A DNA stretch of 64,000 nucleotides from Roseomonas sp. AR75 (GCF_005222815.1 NZ_STGB01000004.1:124001-188000), one strand, 5' to 3'. Shown: positions 45,001 through 53,943, counted from the first letter of the stretch. The notes: generated from the sequence alone by a model not told the origin. Translations and numbers: made by a program.

Positions 45001-45615
45001 ATGTACACACCGCCCGCCTTCCGCGTGGACGACCCGGACTGGATGTTCGGCTTCGTCGAAGCCCATGATTTCGGCCTGCTGGTGACCGCCGCGCCGATGA
45101 TGGTCTCGCACCTGCCCTTCCATCTGCTGCGGCCGGAGGGCGAGGGGCGCGCGGTGCTGCTCTGCCATCTGGCGCGCGCCAATCCGCAATGGCGCGCCTT
45201 TGTCGGCGAGGGGGCGGAGGCGCTGGCGGTGTTCCGCGGGCCGCACGCCTATGTCTCCTCGGCCTGGTACGGCGCGCAGCCGGCGGTGCCGACCTGGAAC
45301 TACGACGCCGTGCAGGCGCGCGGCCACGTCACGCTGATCGAGGATTCCGACGCGATCGGCGTGCAGATGCGCGCGCTCGCCGCCCGCTACGAGCCCGATC
45401 CCGGCTTCGACATGGATGCGCAGCCAGCACGCTACATGGAGGGCATGTTCAAGGCGCTGGTCGGCGTGCGGATCGAGGTGACGGAGTGGACGGCGAAGCG
45501 CAAGCAGAGCCAGAACCGGCCCATGGCCGACCGCATCGCCGTCGCGGCGCAACTCGAGGCGCGCGGCGAGCACGCGGCCGCCGCCGCCCTGAAGGATGCG
45601 AACGGCCTTGGCTGA
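45001..45615 (+). CDS. PaiB-family FMN-binding protein
   Basis: A 204-residue flavin-binding split-barrel protein like PaiB of Bacillus. MYTPPAFRVDD at the N terminus, HLPFHLLRPEG, GPHAYVSSAWY and PTWNYDAVQARG are the family hallmarks. Although PaiB is called a negative transcriptional regulator, no DNA-binding domain is visible, and it may be an FMN oxidoreductase. Overlaps the next gene by 20 bp. Confidence 0.88.
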   Translation: MYTPPAFRVDDPDWMFGFVEAHDFGLLVTAAPMMVSHLPFHLLRPEGEGRAVLLCHLARANPQWRAFVGEGAEALAVFRGPHAYVSSAWYGAQPAVPTWNYDAVQARGHVTLIEDSDAIGVQMRALAARYEPDPGFDMDAQPARYMEGMFKALVGVRIEVTEWTAKRKQSQNRPMADRIAVAAQLEARGEHAAAAALKDANGLG

Positions 45616-46159
45616 CGGCGACCCCGACATCGTCGCGACCGGATCGCGCATCGTCTACGAGAACCGCTGGATGCGCGTGCGGGAGGACGCGATCCGCCGG
45701 CGCGACGGCTCCACCGGCATCTACGGCGTGATCGAGAAGGACGATTTCGTCGTGGTGGTGCCGGTGCACGAGGACGGCTCGATCACCCTGGTGCAGCAGT
45801 TCCGCTACCCCGTCGGCGCCCGCTTCTGGGAGTTCTGCCAGGGCATGTGGGGCGGCCCCGATGCCGACCCCGCGCTGGCCGCCGCGCATGAGCTGGCGGA
45901 AGAGACCGGGCTGGCGGCGGAGACGCTGACGGAGGCCGGGTTCCTCTACGAAGGCTATGGCACGATGCGGCAGGGCTTCCGGGTGTTCCTGGCCACCGGG
46001 CTGACGCAGGGCGAAGCGCGACCGGAGATCGAGGAGCAGGACATGATCAGCCGCCGCGTCCCGCGCGCCGAGCTGGAGCGGATGCTGCGCGCGGGCGAGA
46101 TCCAGGATTCCGTGACGGTCGCGGCCTGGGGCCTGCTGCTGATAAAGGGGCTGGTGTAG
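45596..46159 (+). CDS. Nudix hydrolase
   Basis: A 187-residue Nudix-fold protein, ADP-ribose pyrophosphatase-like in overall layout. The Nudix box reads GPDADPALAAAHELAEETGL: EExG is kept, but the usual REL is HEL and the first Glu of the box is not evident. Catalysis may be altered. FVVVVPVHEDGSITLVQQFRYP and VYEGYGT-like LYEGYGTMRQ segments fit ADPR-type Nudix enzymes. Start ATG at 45596 lies within the PaiB-like gene. Confidence 0.8.
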   Translation: MRTALADGDPDIVATGSRIVYENRWMRVREDAIRRRDGSTGIYGVIEKDDFVVVVPVHEDGSITLVQQFRYPVGARFWEFCQGMWGGPDADPALAAAHELAEETGLAAETLTEAGFLYEGYGTMRQGFRVFLATGLTQGEARPEIEEQDMISRRVPRAELERMLRAGEIQDSVTVAAWGLLLIKGLV

Positions 46160-46178
46160 CGCGCTGGCGCGCCATCAG

Positions 46179-46215
46179 GCCGACCTGCCGGGCGGCATCC
46201 GCTCGGCAGGTCGGC
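46179..46215. terminator. Hairpin between Nudix and small lipoprotein genes
   Basis: GCCGACCTGCCG / CGGCAGGTCGGC, a perfect 12-bp stem with a 13-nt loop, between converging genes. Confidence 0.7.
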
Positions 46216-46226
46216 GCGCACCGGCG

Positions 46227-46382
46227 TCAGCCGCGCGCCCGCGGCACCGGGGCAGGGGCGGGAGCCGGCGCGGGGGTGGGAGCGACCTGGACGGGCGCCG
46301 GGGGCGGCGGCGCAGGCTGGGCGCAGGCTGCCATCAGCAGCACGGGGGCCATGACGACCAGGACCTTGGACAACGCGCGCAT
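46227..46382 (-). CDS. Small Pro/Ala-rich lipoprotein
   Basis: A 51-residue lipoprotein. The signal peptide MRALSKVLVVMAPVLLMAAC ends in a lipobox (MAAC, Cys20). The mature part is a Pro/Ala-rich tail (PAPPPPAPVQVAPTPAPAPAP) of about 30 residues, probably an extended spacer. GGAGAAACAAA precedes the ATG. It faces the L,D-transpeptidase gene divergently. A role in the envelope is inferred only from export. Confidence 0.65.
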   Translation of the reverse strand: MRALSKVLVVMAPVLLMAACAQPAPPPPAPVQVAPTPAPAPAPAPVPRARG

Positions 46383-46466
46383 TTTGTTTCTCCGATCACG
46401 GTGCCCGGCATGGACACGCAACAATTCAACGGTAGGGTTGGGTGCAAAGTCAAACCCCCCAGTTAC

Positions 46467-48020
46467 ATGACCCCCGGCGATTCAGGAGCGGAGCAGGTGC
46501 GGGCGCCGAAACGCGGCCTCGATCCGGAGTGCAACGGACCGCCCGACGGCACGGTGCCGCCGGGGCGCAGGGCCGTGGCAAGCGGTTCGCTCGCCCTCGC
46601 CGCGGCCTGGGCGCTCTCGGGCTGCGCGACGGTCGAGCCCGAACTGTCCCGCCCGCAACCGACGCGCGCTCCGGACGACCTCACGCGCCTGCGGGACGGC
46701 GCGGCCGACCCCGTCGTCGGCGGTGAGGTGCTGCGCGGCGACCTGCTGCGCCGCTTCTATGCGCAGCGTGGATTCACGCCGGTCTGGACAAGCCGGCCGG
46801 CACAGGCCGCCGCCATGGCCGACGCCGTCCTCGCCGCGGAGGAGCACGGCCTCGACCCGGAGCTGTTCCAGGCGAGCCTGCTGCAACGCCGGGAAACGCT
46901 GCCGCCGCTGCAACGGGACCTTCTGCTGTCGCACGCCGTCCTGACCTATGCCGAGGCGCTGGCCCTCGGCGCCGTGCCCGTGACACGCCGTCGGGATGGC
47001 GAGGCCCTGGCCTCCGAGCCGGTCGATGTCGCGCAGGTGCTCGATGGCGCGCTCGACCGCCGCGATCCCGCGGCCGCCATCGCGGCGCTGGCGCCGGCAA
47101 CCCCGGACTATGCGGCGATGCGCCACGCCCTGGTGCAGTTGCGCGCCGGCGCGACCGCCAGCGACGGCCTGGTCGCGGACGCGCTGGCGCGGAGCGCGCG
47201 CGGCATCGCGGTGAACATGGAGCGGCAGCGCTGGCTGCCGCGGCGGCTGCCGCCCGACCGGGTCTGGGTCAATGTCACGGGCCAGCAACTGGCCTTCTAC
47301 CGCGACGACCAGGCGGTCTTCACGAGCCGGGTCGTCGTGGGCGACGTCATCGAGCGCAAGCAGAGCCCGGAATTCACCACCGTCATCGAGTCCGGCCTGC
47401 TCAACCCGCCCTGGGTGGTCCCCCGCGACATCGTGGAGGCCGACATCCTGCCGCGGCTGGAACGCGATCCGGGCTTCCTCGAGCGTCACAACATCACGCT
47501 GCTGCCGAATGGCGAGGCGGAGCAGGCGCCGGGTCCCGAATCCGGGCTCGGCGCCATCATGTTCGTCATGCCGAACCGCTTCGACGTCTATCTGCACGAC
47601 ACGCCGGACAAATCGGCCTTCGGGCGGGAAAACCGCCGGATCAGCAATGGCTGCATCCGCGTGGAGAACCCGCTGCAACTCGCCTCCCTTCTGATGGAGA
47701 AGCCGGTCGACGCGATCCACGAGGCGATCGCGGAGGGCAGCACCACGCGCAAGCCGCTGCCGCGGCCCGTGCCGGTCTTCGTCACCTACCAGACGGCCTT
47801 CGCGACCGCCGATGGCACGCTGCAGTTCCGCCCCGACTTCTACCGGCGCGATCCCGCCATCTGGCGGCAGCTGCGCAAGAACCCCGGGCCGGAGGAGATC
47901 GCCGAACCGGAGCCGGAGGTCACCCCGGTGGCGGCCGCCCGCCCGTCGCCGGGTCCGCGTCCGACCCGCAGACCACCCCCGCGACCTTCGCCCCGGATGG
48001 TCGAACCCAGGCGCCGCTGA
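46467..48020 (+). CDS. L,D-transpeptidase (YcbB/LdtD-like), lipoprotein-type
   Basis: A protein of about 517 residues. A hydrophobic segment (SGSLALAAAWALSGC) with a lipobox-like end suggests envelope anchoring. A PGBD-like and scaffold region is followed by a YkuD catalytic domain, with VWVNVTGQQLAFYRDDQ and the catalytic motif ISNGCIRVENP, Cys in SNGC and His in YLHDTPDKSAFG. The C terminus is Pro/Arg-rich. L,D-transpeptidases make 3-3 crosslinks in peptidoglycan. The start is uncertain: ATG at 46467 gives a long n-region, and GTG at 46497 with GGAGCGGAG before it is equally plausible. Confidence 0.88.
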   Translation: MTPGDSGAEQVRAPKRGLDPECNGPPDGTVPPGRRAVASGSLALAAAWALSGCATVEPELSRPQPTRAPDDLTRLRDGAADPVVGGEVLRGDLLRRFYAQRGFTPVWTSRPAQAAAMADAVLAAEEHGLDPELFQASLLQRRETLPPLQRDLLLSHAVLTYAEALALGAVPVTRRRDGEALASEPVDVAQVLDGALDRRDPAAAIAALAPATPDYAAMRHALVQLRAGATASDGLVADALARSARGIAVNMERQRWLPRRLPPDRVWVNVTGQQLAFYRDDQAVFTSRVVVGDVIERKQSPEFTTVIESGLLNPPWVVPRDIVEADILPRLERDPGFLERHNITLLPNGEAEQAPGPESGLGAIMFVMPNRFDVYLHDTPDKSAFGRENRRISNGCIRVENPLQLASLLMEKPVDAIHEAIAEGSTTRKPLPRPVPVFVTYQTAFATADGTLQFRPDFYRRDPAIWRQLRKNPGPEEIAEPEPEVTPVAAARPSPGPRPTRRPPPRPSPRMVEPRRR

Positions 48021-48105
48021 CCAGCGCGGTCAGCGCCGCCATGCTCGCCGCGGGCGGGATCGCATGCGGCGGCGCCGCGTGACCCCCGGCCGTGGGTCCG
48101 GACGC

Positions 48106-49041
48106 TCAGCCCGTCACGGTTGCCGGATCGGTGTTCGAACCGCACACCACCACGGCCACCCGTGCCCCCGCGGGCGGCGTCCAGGCGCCCGAGGTCAGCG
48201 CGGCCAGCGCCGTCGCGCCGCCCGGCTCCGCCACCAGCCGCATCGCCTGCCACAGCCGTCGCTGCGCATCGCGGATGGCCTCATCCGGAACCAGCACGGC
48301 CCGCGCCACGTGGTCCTTGGCCACGGCGAACATCAGCGCGCCGACCTGGCGCGCGCCCAGGCTGTCGGCCGCGACGCCGCCGACCGGGCAGGGCACGGGG
48401 CGGCCTTCCCGCAGCGCCGTCGCCAGCGTCGGGCAGGCCTCCGGCTCCACGCTGATCACCTGCGTGCCCGTGCCGGCATACCAGGCGGCGATGCCGCCGA
48501 TCAGCCCGCCGCCGCCGGTCGCCACCAGCACATGCGTCGCCTCCGGCGCATCCTGCGACAGTTCCAGCCCGACGGTGCCCTGGCCCGCCAGCACCTCCGG
48601 CTGGTCATAGGCATGGACGATCAGCGCGCCCGTTTCGGCGGCACGCGCTTCGGACGCGACGCGCGCCTCGTCATAGGCGGCGCCGATCCGGTGCAGCACG
48701 GCGCCGTAGCCCTCGATGCGGCCGGTCTTCGCTTCCGGCGTGCCGGTCGGGCAGAACACCTCCGCCTTCACCCCCAGCGCCCGCGCCGCATAAGCCACCG
48801 CCGCCCCGTGATTGCCGCCCGAGGCGGTGGCGACGCCGGCCGCCGGCAGGGTGGCGCTCACCATCCGGTTGAAGGCGCCGCGCGGCTTGAAGCTGCCGGT
48901 TGCCTGCAGGAGCTCCAGTTTCAGGATGAGCGCGATGTCCAGCCCCAGGTCGGCGCCGCCCATCCGCATCACCGGGGTCCGGCGGATATGGGGCGCCATG
49001 CGCGCGGCGGCGGCTTCGATGTCTTGGCGTGACGGCGTCAT
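48106..49041 (-). CDS. Threonine/serine dehydratase-like PLP enzyme
   Basis: A 311-residue type II fold PLP enzyme. The cofactor Lys52 is in ATGSFKPRGA, ASGGNHGAAVAYAA binds the substrate carboxylate and ATGGGGLIGGIAAW the phosphate. There is no regulatory ACT domain, so it resembles catabolic threonine dehydratase or serine racemase. The reaction is deamination of Thr or Ser to 2-oxo acid, or racemisation. ATG at 49041 fits. Confidence 0.85.
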   Translation of the reverse strand: MTPSRQDIEAAAARMAPHIRRTPVMRMGGADLGLDIALILKLELLQATGSFKPRGAFNRMVSATLPAAGVATASGGNHGAAVAYAARALGVKAEVFCPTGTPEAKTGRIEGYGAVLHRIGAAYDEARVASEARAAETGALIVHAYDQPEVLAGQGTVGLELSQDAPEATHVLVATGGGGLIGGIAAWYAGTGTQVISVEPEACPTLATALREGRPVPCPVGGVAADSLGARQVGALMFAVAKDHVARAVLVPDEAIRDAQRRLWQAMRLVAEPGGATALAALTSGAWTPPAGARVAVVVCGSNTDPATVTG

Positions 49042-49069
49042 GGCGCCGGAGGCTGGCAGCGCGGCCCGG

Positions 49070-49543
49070 CTAGAGCAACTCCACCCCTGCCAGCCAGCAG
49101 CCCGGCCGCGCGGTGTGGATGTTCACGAAGCGCGTGCGGGCATCGGCCAGCGCCCGCATCAGCGGCCCTTCCACCTCCGCCCCGGCGCAGACCTGGCCGA
49201 GGTCGTAGAGGCACATCTGCTCCGCATCGTAGCTGCGCACGGAGACGATGCCGTTCGCCAGCACCGTCGGCGGGATCGCGTTCTCCGCCTCGAACCGGTC
49301 GCAGTCCCGCGCATGCAGGAAGATCGGGCTCGGCGTCCAGTACACGCCGGCCGGCCGCGGCAGGTCCCAGCTTCCCAGCAGCATGTCCTCTCCGGGCTCG
49401 GCCAGGCGCAGGCAGTGGCGGCAGGGGAAGCCGGGCCCGTCGGCCACGCGGTGGTGCAGCGCGCCGCCGCGGTCGTCGCGGCCGGTGGCGCGGAAGCGGC
49501 GCGCGGCCTCGGTGGGCATGGCGACGCAGCGGAAACCGGGCAT
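49070..49543 (-). CDS. DUF1203 protein
   Basis: A 157-residue protein of the DUF1203 family. MPGFRCVAMPTEAARRFRATGRDD is the characteristic N terminus, with PCRHCLRLAEPGEDMLLGSW holding a CRHC pair and a C-terminal HTARPGCWLAGVELL. Function is unknown. The His/Cys content suggests a possible metal or redox role, but that is inference. It lies beside the dehydratase gene on the same strand, with a 28-bp gap. Confidence 0.82.
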   Translation of the reverse strand: MPGFRCVAMPTEAARRFRATGRDDRGGALHHRVADGPGFPCRHCLRLAEPGEDMLLGSWDLPRPAGVYWTPSPIFLHARDCDRFEAENAIPPTVLANGIVSVRSYDAEQMCLYDLGQVCAGAEVEGPLMRALADARTRFVNIHTARPGCWLAGVELL

Positions 49544-49699
49544 GAGATGTCTCCTGTGGGGTTCACGCTTGTGGCGCGATCCGCGCAGCCGCGCCCTCCG
49601 CCGGTTGCGGCCGCATCCGGGGGCGGCCACCCCCGGTCCCTTGATTCCCGCCTCCTTTCTGCCATGTTCCGCCGGCTTGGCTTGGGGGCCTGACCGGGA

Positions 49700-50155
49700 A
49701 TGCCTCTTCACGCCTCTTGTGCCGCCCGCGGCGGCGACGGCGTGTTGTTCCTCGGCCCTTCGGGCTCGGGGAAGTCCGAACTCGTCCTGAGATTGATGGG
49801 CCGCGGCTGGTCGCTGGTGGCCGACGACCAGGTGGAATTGGAAGCGGAACCCCCCGACCTGCTGATGGCCGCCCCGCCCGCGCCGCTGCGCGGCATGCTG
49901 GAGGTGCGCGGCCTCGGCCTCGTGCGCGACCTGCCCGTCGCCGCCCCCGCTCCGCTGCGGCTGGTGGTGGACCTGCTGCCCGCGGGGGAGGCGGCGCCCC
50001 GCCTGCCCGAGCCACGCCGCTTCGAAAGCCAGGGTCGCAGCCTGCCGCGCATCGCCCTGTGCGGGCGCGAGGCCGCCGCGCCCGACAAGGTCGCCTTCGC
50101 GCTGGAGGCCGCCTGCGGCCGCCTCGTGCTGGCCGCCGGGGCCTTCGCAGCGTGA
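49700..50155 (+). CDS. hprK: HPr kinase/phosphorylase, short alphaproteobacterial form
   Basis: A 151-residue protein that keeps only the catalytic C-terminal domain of HprK. The P-loop GPSGSGKS is at residues 19-26, and LVADDQV (Asp42, Asp43) fits the HprK catalytic region. The N-terminal domain of Gram-positive HprK is absent, as is usual in alphaproteobacteria. It should phosphorylate HPr on a serine; the HPr here has Ser80 in the right place. Overlaps rapZ by 4 bp. First gene of the phosphorelay cluster. Confidence 0.88.
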   Translation: MPLHASCAARGGDGVLFLGPSGSGKSELVLRLMGRGWSLVADDQVELEAEPPDLLMAAPPAPLRGMLEVRGLGLVRDLPVAAPAPLRLVVDLLPAGEAAPRLPEPRRFESQGRSLPRIALCGREAAAPDKVAFALEAACGRLVLAAGAFAA

Positions 50156-51087
50156 GCGAGATCGCCCCGCCGCGCCCCGTCGTGCTGGTCACCGGCCTCT
50201 CCGGCGCGGGGAAGGCCTCCATCCTGCGCACGCTGGAGGATCTCGGCTTCGAGACGGTGGACAATCCGCCGCTGACGATCCTGGAGGAGCTGGTCTGCGA
50301 CGGGGTCACCCCCATCGCCATCGGCGTGGACGCACGCTCCCGCGGCTTCGAGGCGGCGGAGGTGCTGGCCGCGCTGCAGCATCTGCGCGCCCGCAGCGAC
50401 ATCGCCGTCAGCCTGGTCTTCGCCACCGCGGAGGACGCCGTGCTGCTGCGCCGCTTCTCCGAGACGCGGCGGCGCCATCCGCTGACCCCTGGCGGGCCGC
50501 TCGGCTCCCGCGTCGCCGACGGCATCGCGCGGGAGGCGGCGCTGCTGGCACCGCTGGCCGAGGCCGCGGACCTGGTGATCGACACCTCGGACCTGCCGCT
50601 GCCGGATCTCCGCCGGATGATCGAACGGCGCTTCCGCCCGGCCGGGCCGGCCGGGCTCGACATCGCCATCCTGTCCTTCGGCTATCCGCATGGCCTGCCG
50701 CGGGAGGCCGACCTGGTGTTCGACATGCGCTTCCTGCGCAACCCGCATTACGACCCGGTGCTGCGCCCGCAGACCGGCAAGGACCCCGACGTCGCGGCGT
50801 TCATCGAGGCCGACGACAGTTTCGAACCCTTCTGGACTCGCATGACAGGGCTGCTTGACCTCCTCTTGCCGCGCTACCTCGCGGAGGGGAAGAAATACCT
50901 CACCATCGCGGTGGGCTGCACCGGCGGCAAGCATCGCTCCGTCCTTGTCGCGGAGCGCCTGGCGGCCCATCTGAAACCCCAGGGATGGCGGGTGGAGGTG
51001 ATCCACCGCGAACTTGCGGCCCCGGCAAGGAACGCCGGCGCCGAGCATTCCCATGCGGGGCGGGAGGCCCTGGCAACCTCATCATGA
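50152..51087 (+). CDS. rapZ: RNase adapter / nucleotide-binding protein RapZ
   Basis: A 311-residue RapZ (YvcJ) family protein. The Walker A is GLSGAGKA at residues 15-22; the usual Ser/Thr after Lys is Ala here. ETVDNPPLTIL, GVDARSRGF, LSFGYPHGLPREADLVFDMRFLRNP and GCTGGKHRSV are conserved. In E. coli RapZ guides small RNA processing; in alphaproteobacteria it goes with the regulatory PTS. Start GTG (50152) overlaps the hprK stop. Confidence 0.9.
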   Translation: MSEIAPPRPVVLVTGLSGAGKASILRTLEDLGFETVDNPPLTILEELVCDGVTPIAIGVDARSRGFEAAEVLAALQHLRARSDIAVSLVFATAEDAVLLRRFSETRRRHPLTPGGPLGSRVADGIAREAALLAPLAEAADLVIDTSDLPLPDLRRMIERRFRPAGPAGLDIAILSFGYPHGLPREADLVFDMRFLRNPHYDPVLRPQTGKDPDVAAFIEADDSFEPFWTRMTGLLDLLLPRYLAEGKKYLTIAVGCTGGKHRSVLVAERLAAHLKPQGWRVEVIHRELAAPARNAGAEHSHAGREALATSS

Positions 51088-51166
51088 CTGACCCTTCCAA
51101 ACCGGCCCGACACCCGCATTGCGGCCAGCCCGGGACCCCCCGGCACGCGCGAGGCATGCGACGCCG

Positions 51167-51619
51167 ATGATCGGCCTCGTCATCGTCACCCATGGGCGGC
51201 TCGCCGAGGAATTGCGCGCGGCCATGGAGCACGTCGTCGGCCATCAGGACGGCGTCGCCACCATCTGCATCTTCCCCGAGGACAAGATGGAGACGCGGCG
51301 GGAGGATATCCGCAACGCCATCACCGCGGTGGACCAGGGCGACGGCGTGGTGGTGCTGACCGACATCCTGGGCGGCACGCCCTCCAACCTGGCGTTCCAG
51401 CTCTGCGACCATCGCCGGGTCGAGGTCATCGCCGGGGTGAACCTGCCGTTGCTGGTGAAGCTCGCGAAGATCCGCGGCACGGAGCCGCTGGCCGAGGCGG
51501 TGGCGCATGCGACCGCCGCGGGCCGCAAATACATCGCCTGCGCGGCGGAGATGCCGGAGATGCCCAAGGCCAATGCTGGCGGCTCCACGCCGGTTGCCGC
51601 ACCGGGGGGACGCACATGA
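51167..51619 (+). CDS. PTS EIIA component, mannose family
   Basis: A 150-residue EIIA-Man type domain. The phosphorylated His9 is in VIVTHGRLA and the VLTDILGGTPSNLAF segment is a family hallmark. No EIIB or EIIC transport subunit is present, so the phosphate flow HPr to EIIA probably serves regulation. The C terminus has a short Ala/Gly/Pro-rich tail. It overlaps the HPr gene by 4 bp. Confidence 0.92.
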   Translation: MIGLVIVTHGRLAEELRAAMEHVVGHQDGVATICIFPEDKMETRREDIRNAITAVDQGDGVVVLTDILGGTPSNLAFQLCDHRRVEVIAGVNLPLLVKLAKIRGTEPLAEAVAHATAAGRKYIACAAEMPEMPKANAGGSTPVAAPGGRT

Positions 51620-51984
51620 ACGAGTGGCCGGACGAGGCGGGCGAGGCGAAGGCGGCCCCTTCCGCGTCCAGCGCCACGGAGGCCGGGCCATGCGGCTGCG
51701 ATGCCTCCGGCGGCATGGCGATGCGGCGGACGGTGCGCGTGCCGAACAGCCGCGGGCTGCATGCCCGCGCCGCCGCCAAGCTGGTGGGTGTGGCGGAGCG
51801 CTTCTCCGCCTGCATCAACGTCTCGCGCCACGGCCAGACGGTCCCGGCCTGCTCCATCATGGGGCTGATGATGCTGGGCGCCGGGCAGGGCAGCGAGATC
51901 GTCATCGAAGCCGAAGGCTGGGACGCCAAGGAAGCCCTCGAGGCGGTCGCCGGCCTGGTCGAGGCCGGCTTCCATGAAGATTGA
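51616..51984 (+). CDS. ptsH: HPr family phosphocarrier protein with N-terminal extension
   Basis: A 122-residue HPr. The active His49 is in NSRGLHARAAAKL and Ser80 is in ACSIMGLMML, exactly 31 residues on, as in His15/Ser46 of standard HPr. A 34-residue extension (with CGC near residues 26-28) precedes the domain; starts at Met34 or Met36 would remove it. Phosphorylated on His by EI and probably on Ser by HprK. Overlaps ptsI by 11 bp. Confidence 0.92.
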   Translation: MNEWPDEAGEAKAAPSASSATEAGPCGCDASGGMAMRRTVRVPNSRGLHARAAAKLVGVAERFSACINVSRHGQTVPACSIMGLMMLGAGQGSEIVIEAEGWDAKEALEAVAGLVEAGFHED

Positions 51985-53839
51985 CAAGCCCGACCGTCCC
52001 GACAAGGCGGAAGCGAAGCCGGCCGAAGGCGCCGCGCGCCGCCCCGGGCGCCGCAAGGAAGTCCTGATCCGCGGCATCCCCGTCTCGCCGGGCGTCGCGA
52101 TCGGCAAGGTCTTCGACACGAGCGAGCCGCCGGACGAGGCGCCGCGGCGCGAGATCGCGCCGGATGCTGTGGAGACGGAGAAGCAGCGCCTGGCCGCCGC
52201 CGTCGCCACCTCCCGCAAGCAGGTGGGCAAGCTCAAGACGCGGCTCTCGGTGCTGCCCGAGGAAGCGCAGGAAGAGCTGGAGCCGCTGCTCGACGCCTAT
52301 GCGCTGATGCTCGGCGATAGCCGCCTGATCCGCGGCGCGCGCAAGCGCATCGAGGGCGGCCTGCTGGCCGCCGAGACCGCGGTGGGCGACGAGGCCGAGG
52401 CGATCGCGGAGGTCATCCTCGCCACGCGCGACGACGACAAGGCCGGGCTGCGCCGCCGCGCGGGCGAGGTGCGGGAGATCGCCCGCCGCCTGACGCGGAA
52501 CCTGACCGAGAACCCCTTCCGCAGCTTCAAGGACGTGCCCGAAGGCGCGATCCTGGTCGCCGAGGAGCTGACGCCGGCCGATGCCGCGCTGCTCGATCCG
52601 TCCCGCATCGCCGGCGTCGCGACGGAGGAAGGCGGCGCGGACGGCCACACCGCGATCATGCTGCGCGCGCTGGGCATCCCGGCCGTGCTTGGCGCGCCCG
52701 GGCTGACGGAAGCCGCGCGGCGCGGTGACCAGGCGGTGCTGGACGGCGCGGCGGGCAGCGTGGCGCTGCACCCCACGCCCGCGACGCAGGCGCAGGCGAA
52801 GGAACAGATCGCGGCCTATGCGCGCGAACGCCAGCGCCTGGGCAAGCTGCGCCGCCTGCCTGCCGTGACCACCGACGGCGAGCTGGTGGAGCTGCAGGCC
52901 AATATGGAGATCCCGGCGGAGCTGCCGCTGATCGCCCAGGCCGGCGCGCAGGGCATCGGCCTGCTGCGCAGCGAGTTCCTGTTCATGAACCGCGAGGACC
53001 TGCCGGACGAGGACGACCAGTTCGCCGCCTATGCGCCGATCGTCGCCGCGATGAACGGCGATCCCGTGACCATCCGCGTGCTGGACTGGGGCGGCGAGAA
53101 GGACATGCAGGCGCTGGCGGCCGGCGTGGAATCGCAGCATGCCGGGCCCAACCCGGCGCTCGGCCTGCGCGGCATCCGCATGCTGCTGAAGCGGCCCGAG
53201 CTGCTGGAGGCGCAGTTCGCCGCCATCCTGCGCGTCGCGGCACAGGCGCCGGAAGGCGCGGTGCGCGTGATGCTGCCGATGGTGACCGTGCCGGAGGAGG
53301 TGAAGCAGGCGCGCGAGATCTTCGATCGCGTCGCCAAGCGCGTGCGCCGCCGCGGTGAGAAGCTGCCGGAGAAGCTGCCCGAGCTGGGTGCGATGATCGA
53401 GACGCCCGGCGCCGCGCTGGCCGCCGATGCGATCGCGCTCGAAGCGGATTTCTTCGCCATCGGCACCAACGACCTGGCGATGTACACGCTGGCGGTGGAT
53501 CGCGGCGAGGCGGATGTCGCGCATCTCTACGATCCCCTGCATCCCGCCGTGCTGCGGCTGATGCAGTTCGCCACCGAAGCCGCGCTGCGGCTGCGCATGC
53601 CGGTCTCGGTCTGCGGCGAGATGGCGGGCAACCCGCAACTTGTGCCGCTGCTGCTCGGCCTGGGCATACGCTGCCTGTCGATGAATGCCAGCGCGATCCC
53701 GCGCGTGAAGCAGGCGGTGCGCGCGCTCGACATCGGCGACTGCGCGCGCTTCGCGCGGCGCGTGATGGAACAGAGCGATCCGTCGCGCATCCGCGAGCTG
53801 GTCGACGGCTTTGCCAGCGGCGTGACCGAGCGGGGTTAA
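51974..53839 (+). CDS. ptsI: PTS enzyme I (phosphoenolpyruvate-protein phosphotransferase)
   Basis: A 621-residue enzyme I. After a 28-residue basic extension comes the phosphohistidine domain, with His225 in EEGGADGHTAI (the Ser usually before His is Gly), then the PEP-binding barrel with LLRSEFLFMNREDLP, GAMIETPGAAL, FFAIGTNDLAMYTLAVDR and SVCGEMAGNP. It passes phosphate from PEP to HPr. It completes the relay hprK-rapZ-EIIA-HPr-EI with no sugar permease. Confidence 0.93.
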   Translation: MKIDKPDRPDKAEAKPAEGAARRPGRRKEVLIRGIPVSPGVAIGKVFDTSEPPDEAPRREIAPDAVETEKQRLAAAVATSRKQVGKLKTRLSVLPEEAQEELEPLLDAYALMLGDSRLIRGARKRIEGGLLAAETAVGDEAEAIAEVILATRDDDKAGLRRRAGEVREIARRLTRNLTENPFRSFKDVPEGAILVAEELTPADAALLDPSRIAGVATEEGGADGHTAIMLRALGIPAVLGAPGLTEAARRGDQAVLDGAAGSVALHPTPATQAQAKEQIAAYARERQRLGKLRRLPAVTTDGELVELQANMEIPAELPLIAQAGAQGIGLLRSEFLFMNREDLPDEDDQFAAYAPIVAAMNGDPVTIRVLDWGGEKDMQALAAGVESQHAGPNPALGLRGIRMLLKRPELLEAQFAAILRVAAQAPEGAVRVMLPMVTVPEEVKQAREIFDRVAKRVRRRGEKLPEKLPELGAMIETPGAALAADAIALEADFFAIGTNDLAMYTLAVDRGEADVAHLYDPLHPAVLRLMQFATEAALRLRMPVSVCGEMAGNPQLVPLLLGLGIRCLSMNASAIPRVKQAVRALDIGDCARFARRVMEQSDPSRIRELVDGFASGVTERG

Positions 53840-53845
53840 CCGCTA

Positions 53846-53888
53846 TCCCTCCCTCCCCCGCACTTGCGGGGGAGGGCCGGGGTGGAGG
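53846..53888. repeat. Dispersed GC-rich palindrome, copy 3
   Basis: CCCTCCCCCGCA-CTT-GCGGGGGAGGG followed by CCGGGGTGGAGG, just after ptsI, where it may end transcription. Near-identical in layout to copies 1, 2 and 4. Confidence 0.75.
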
Positions 53889-53943
53889 AAACACGCTCTC
53901 GCAACACTCGGCCGCACCGGCCATCCCGACGAGGCGCAACTTG

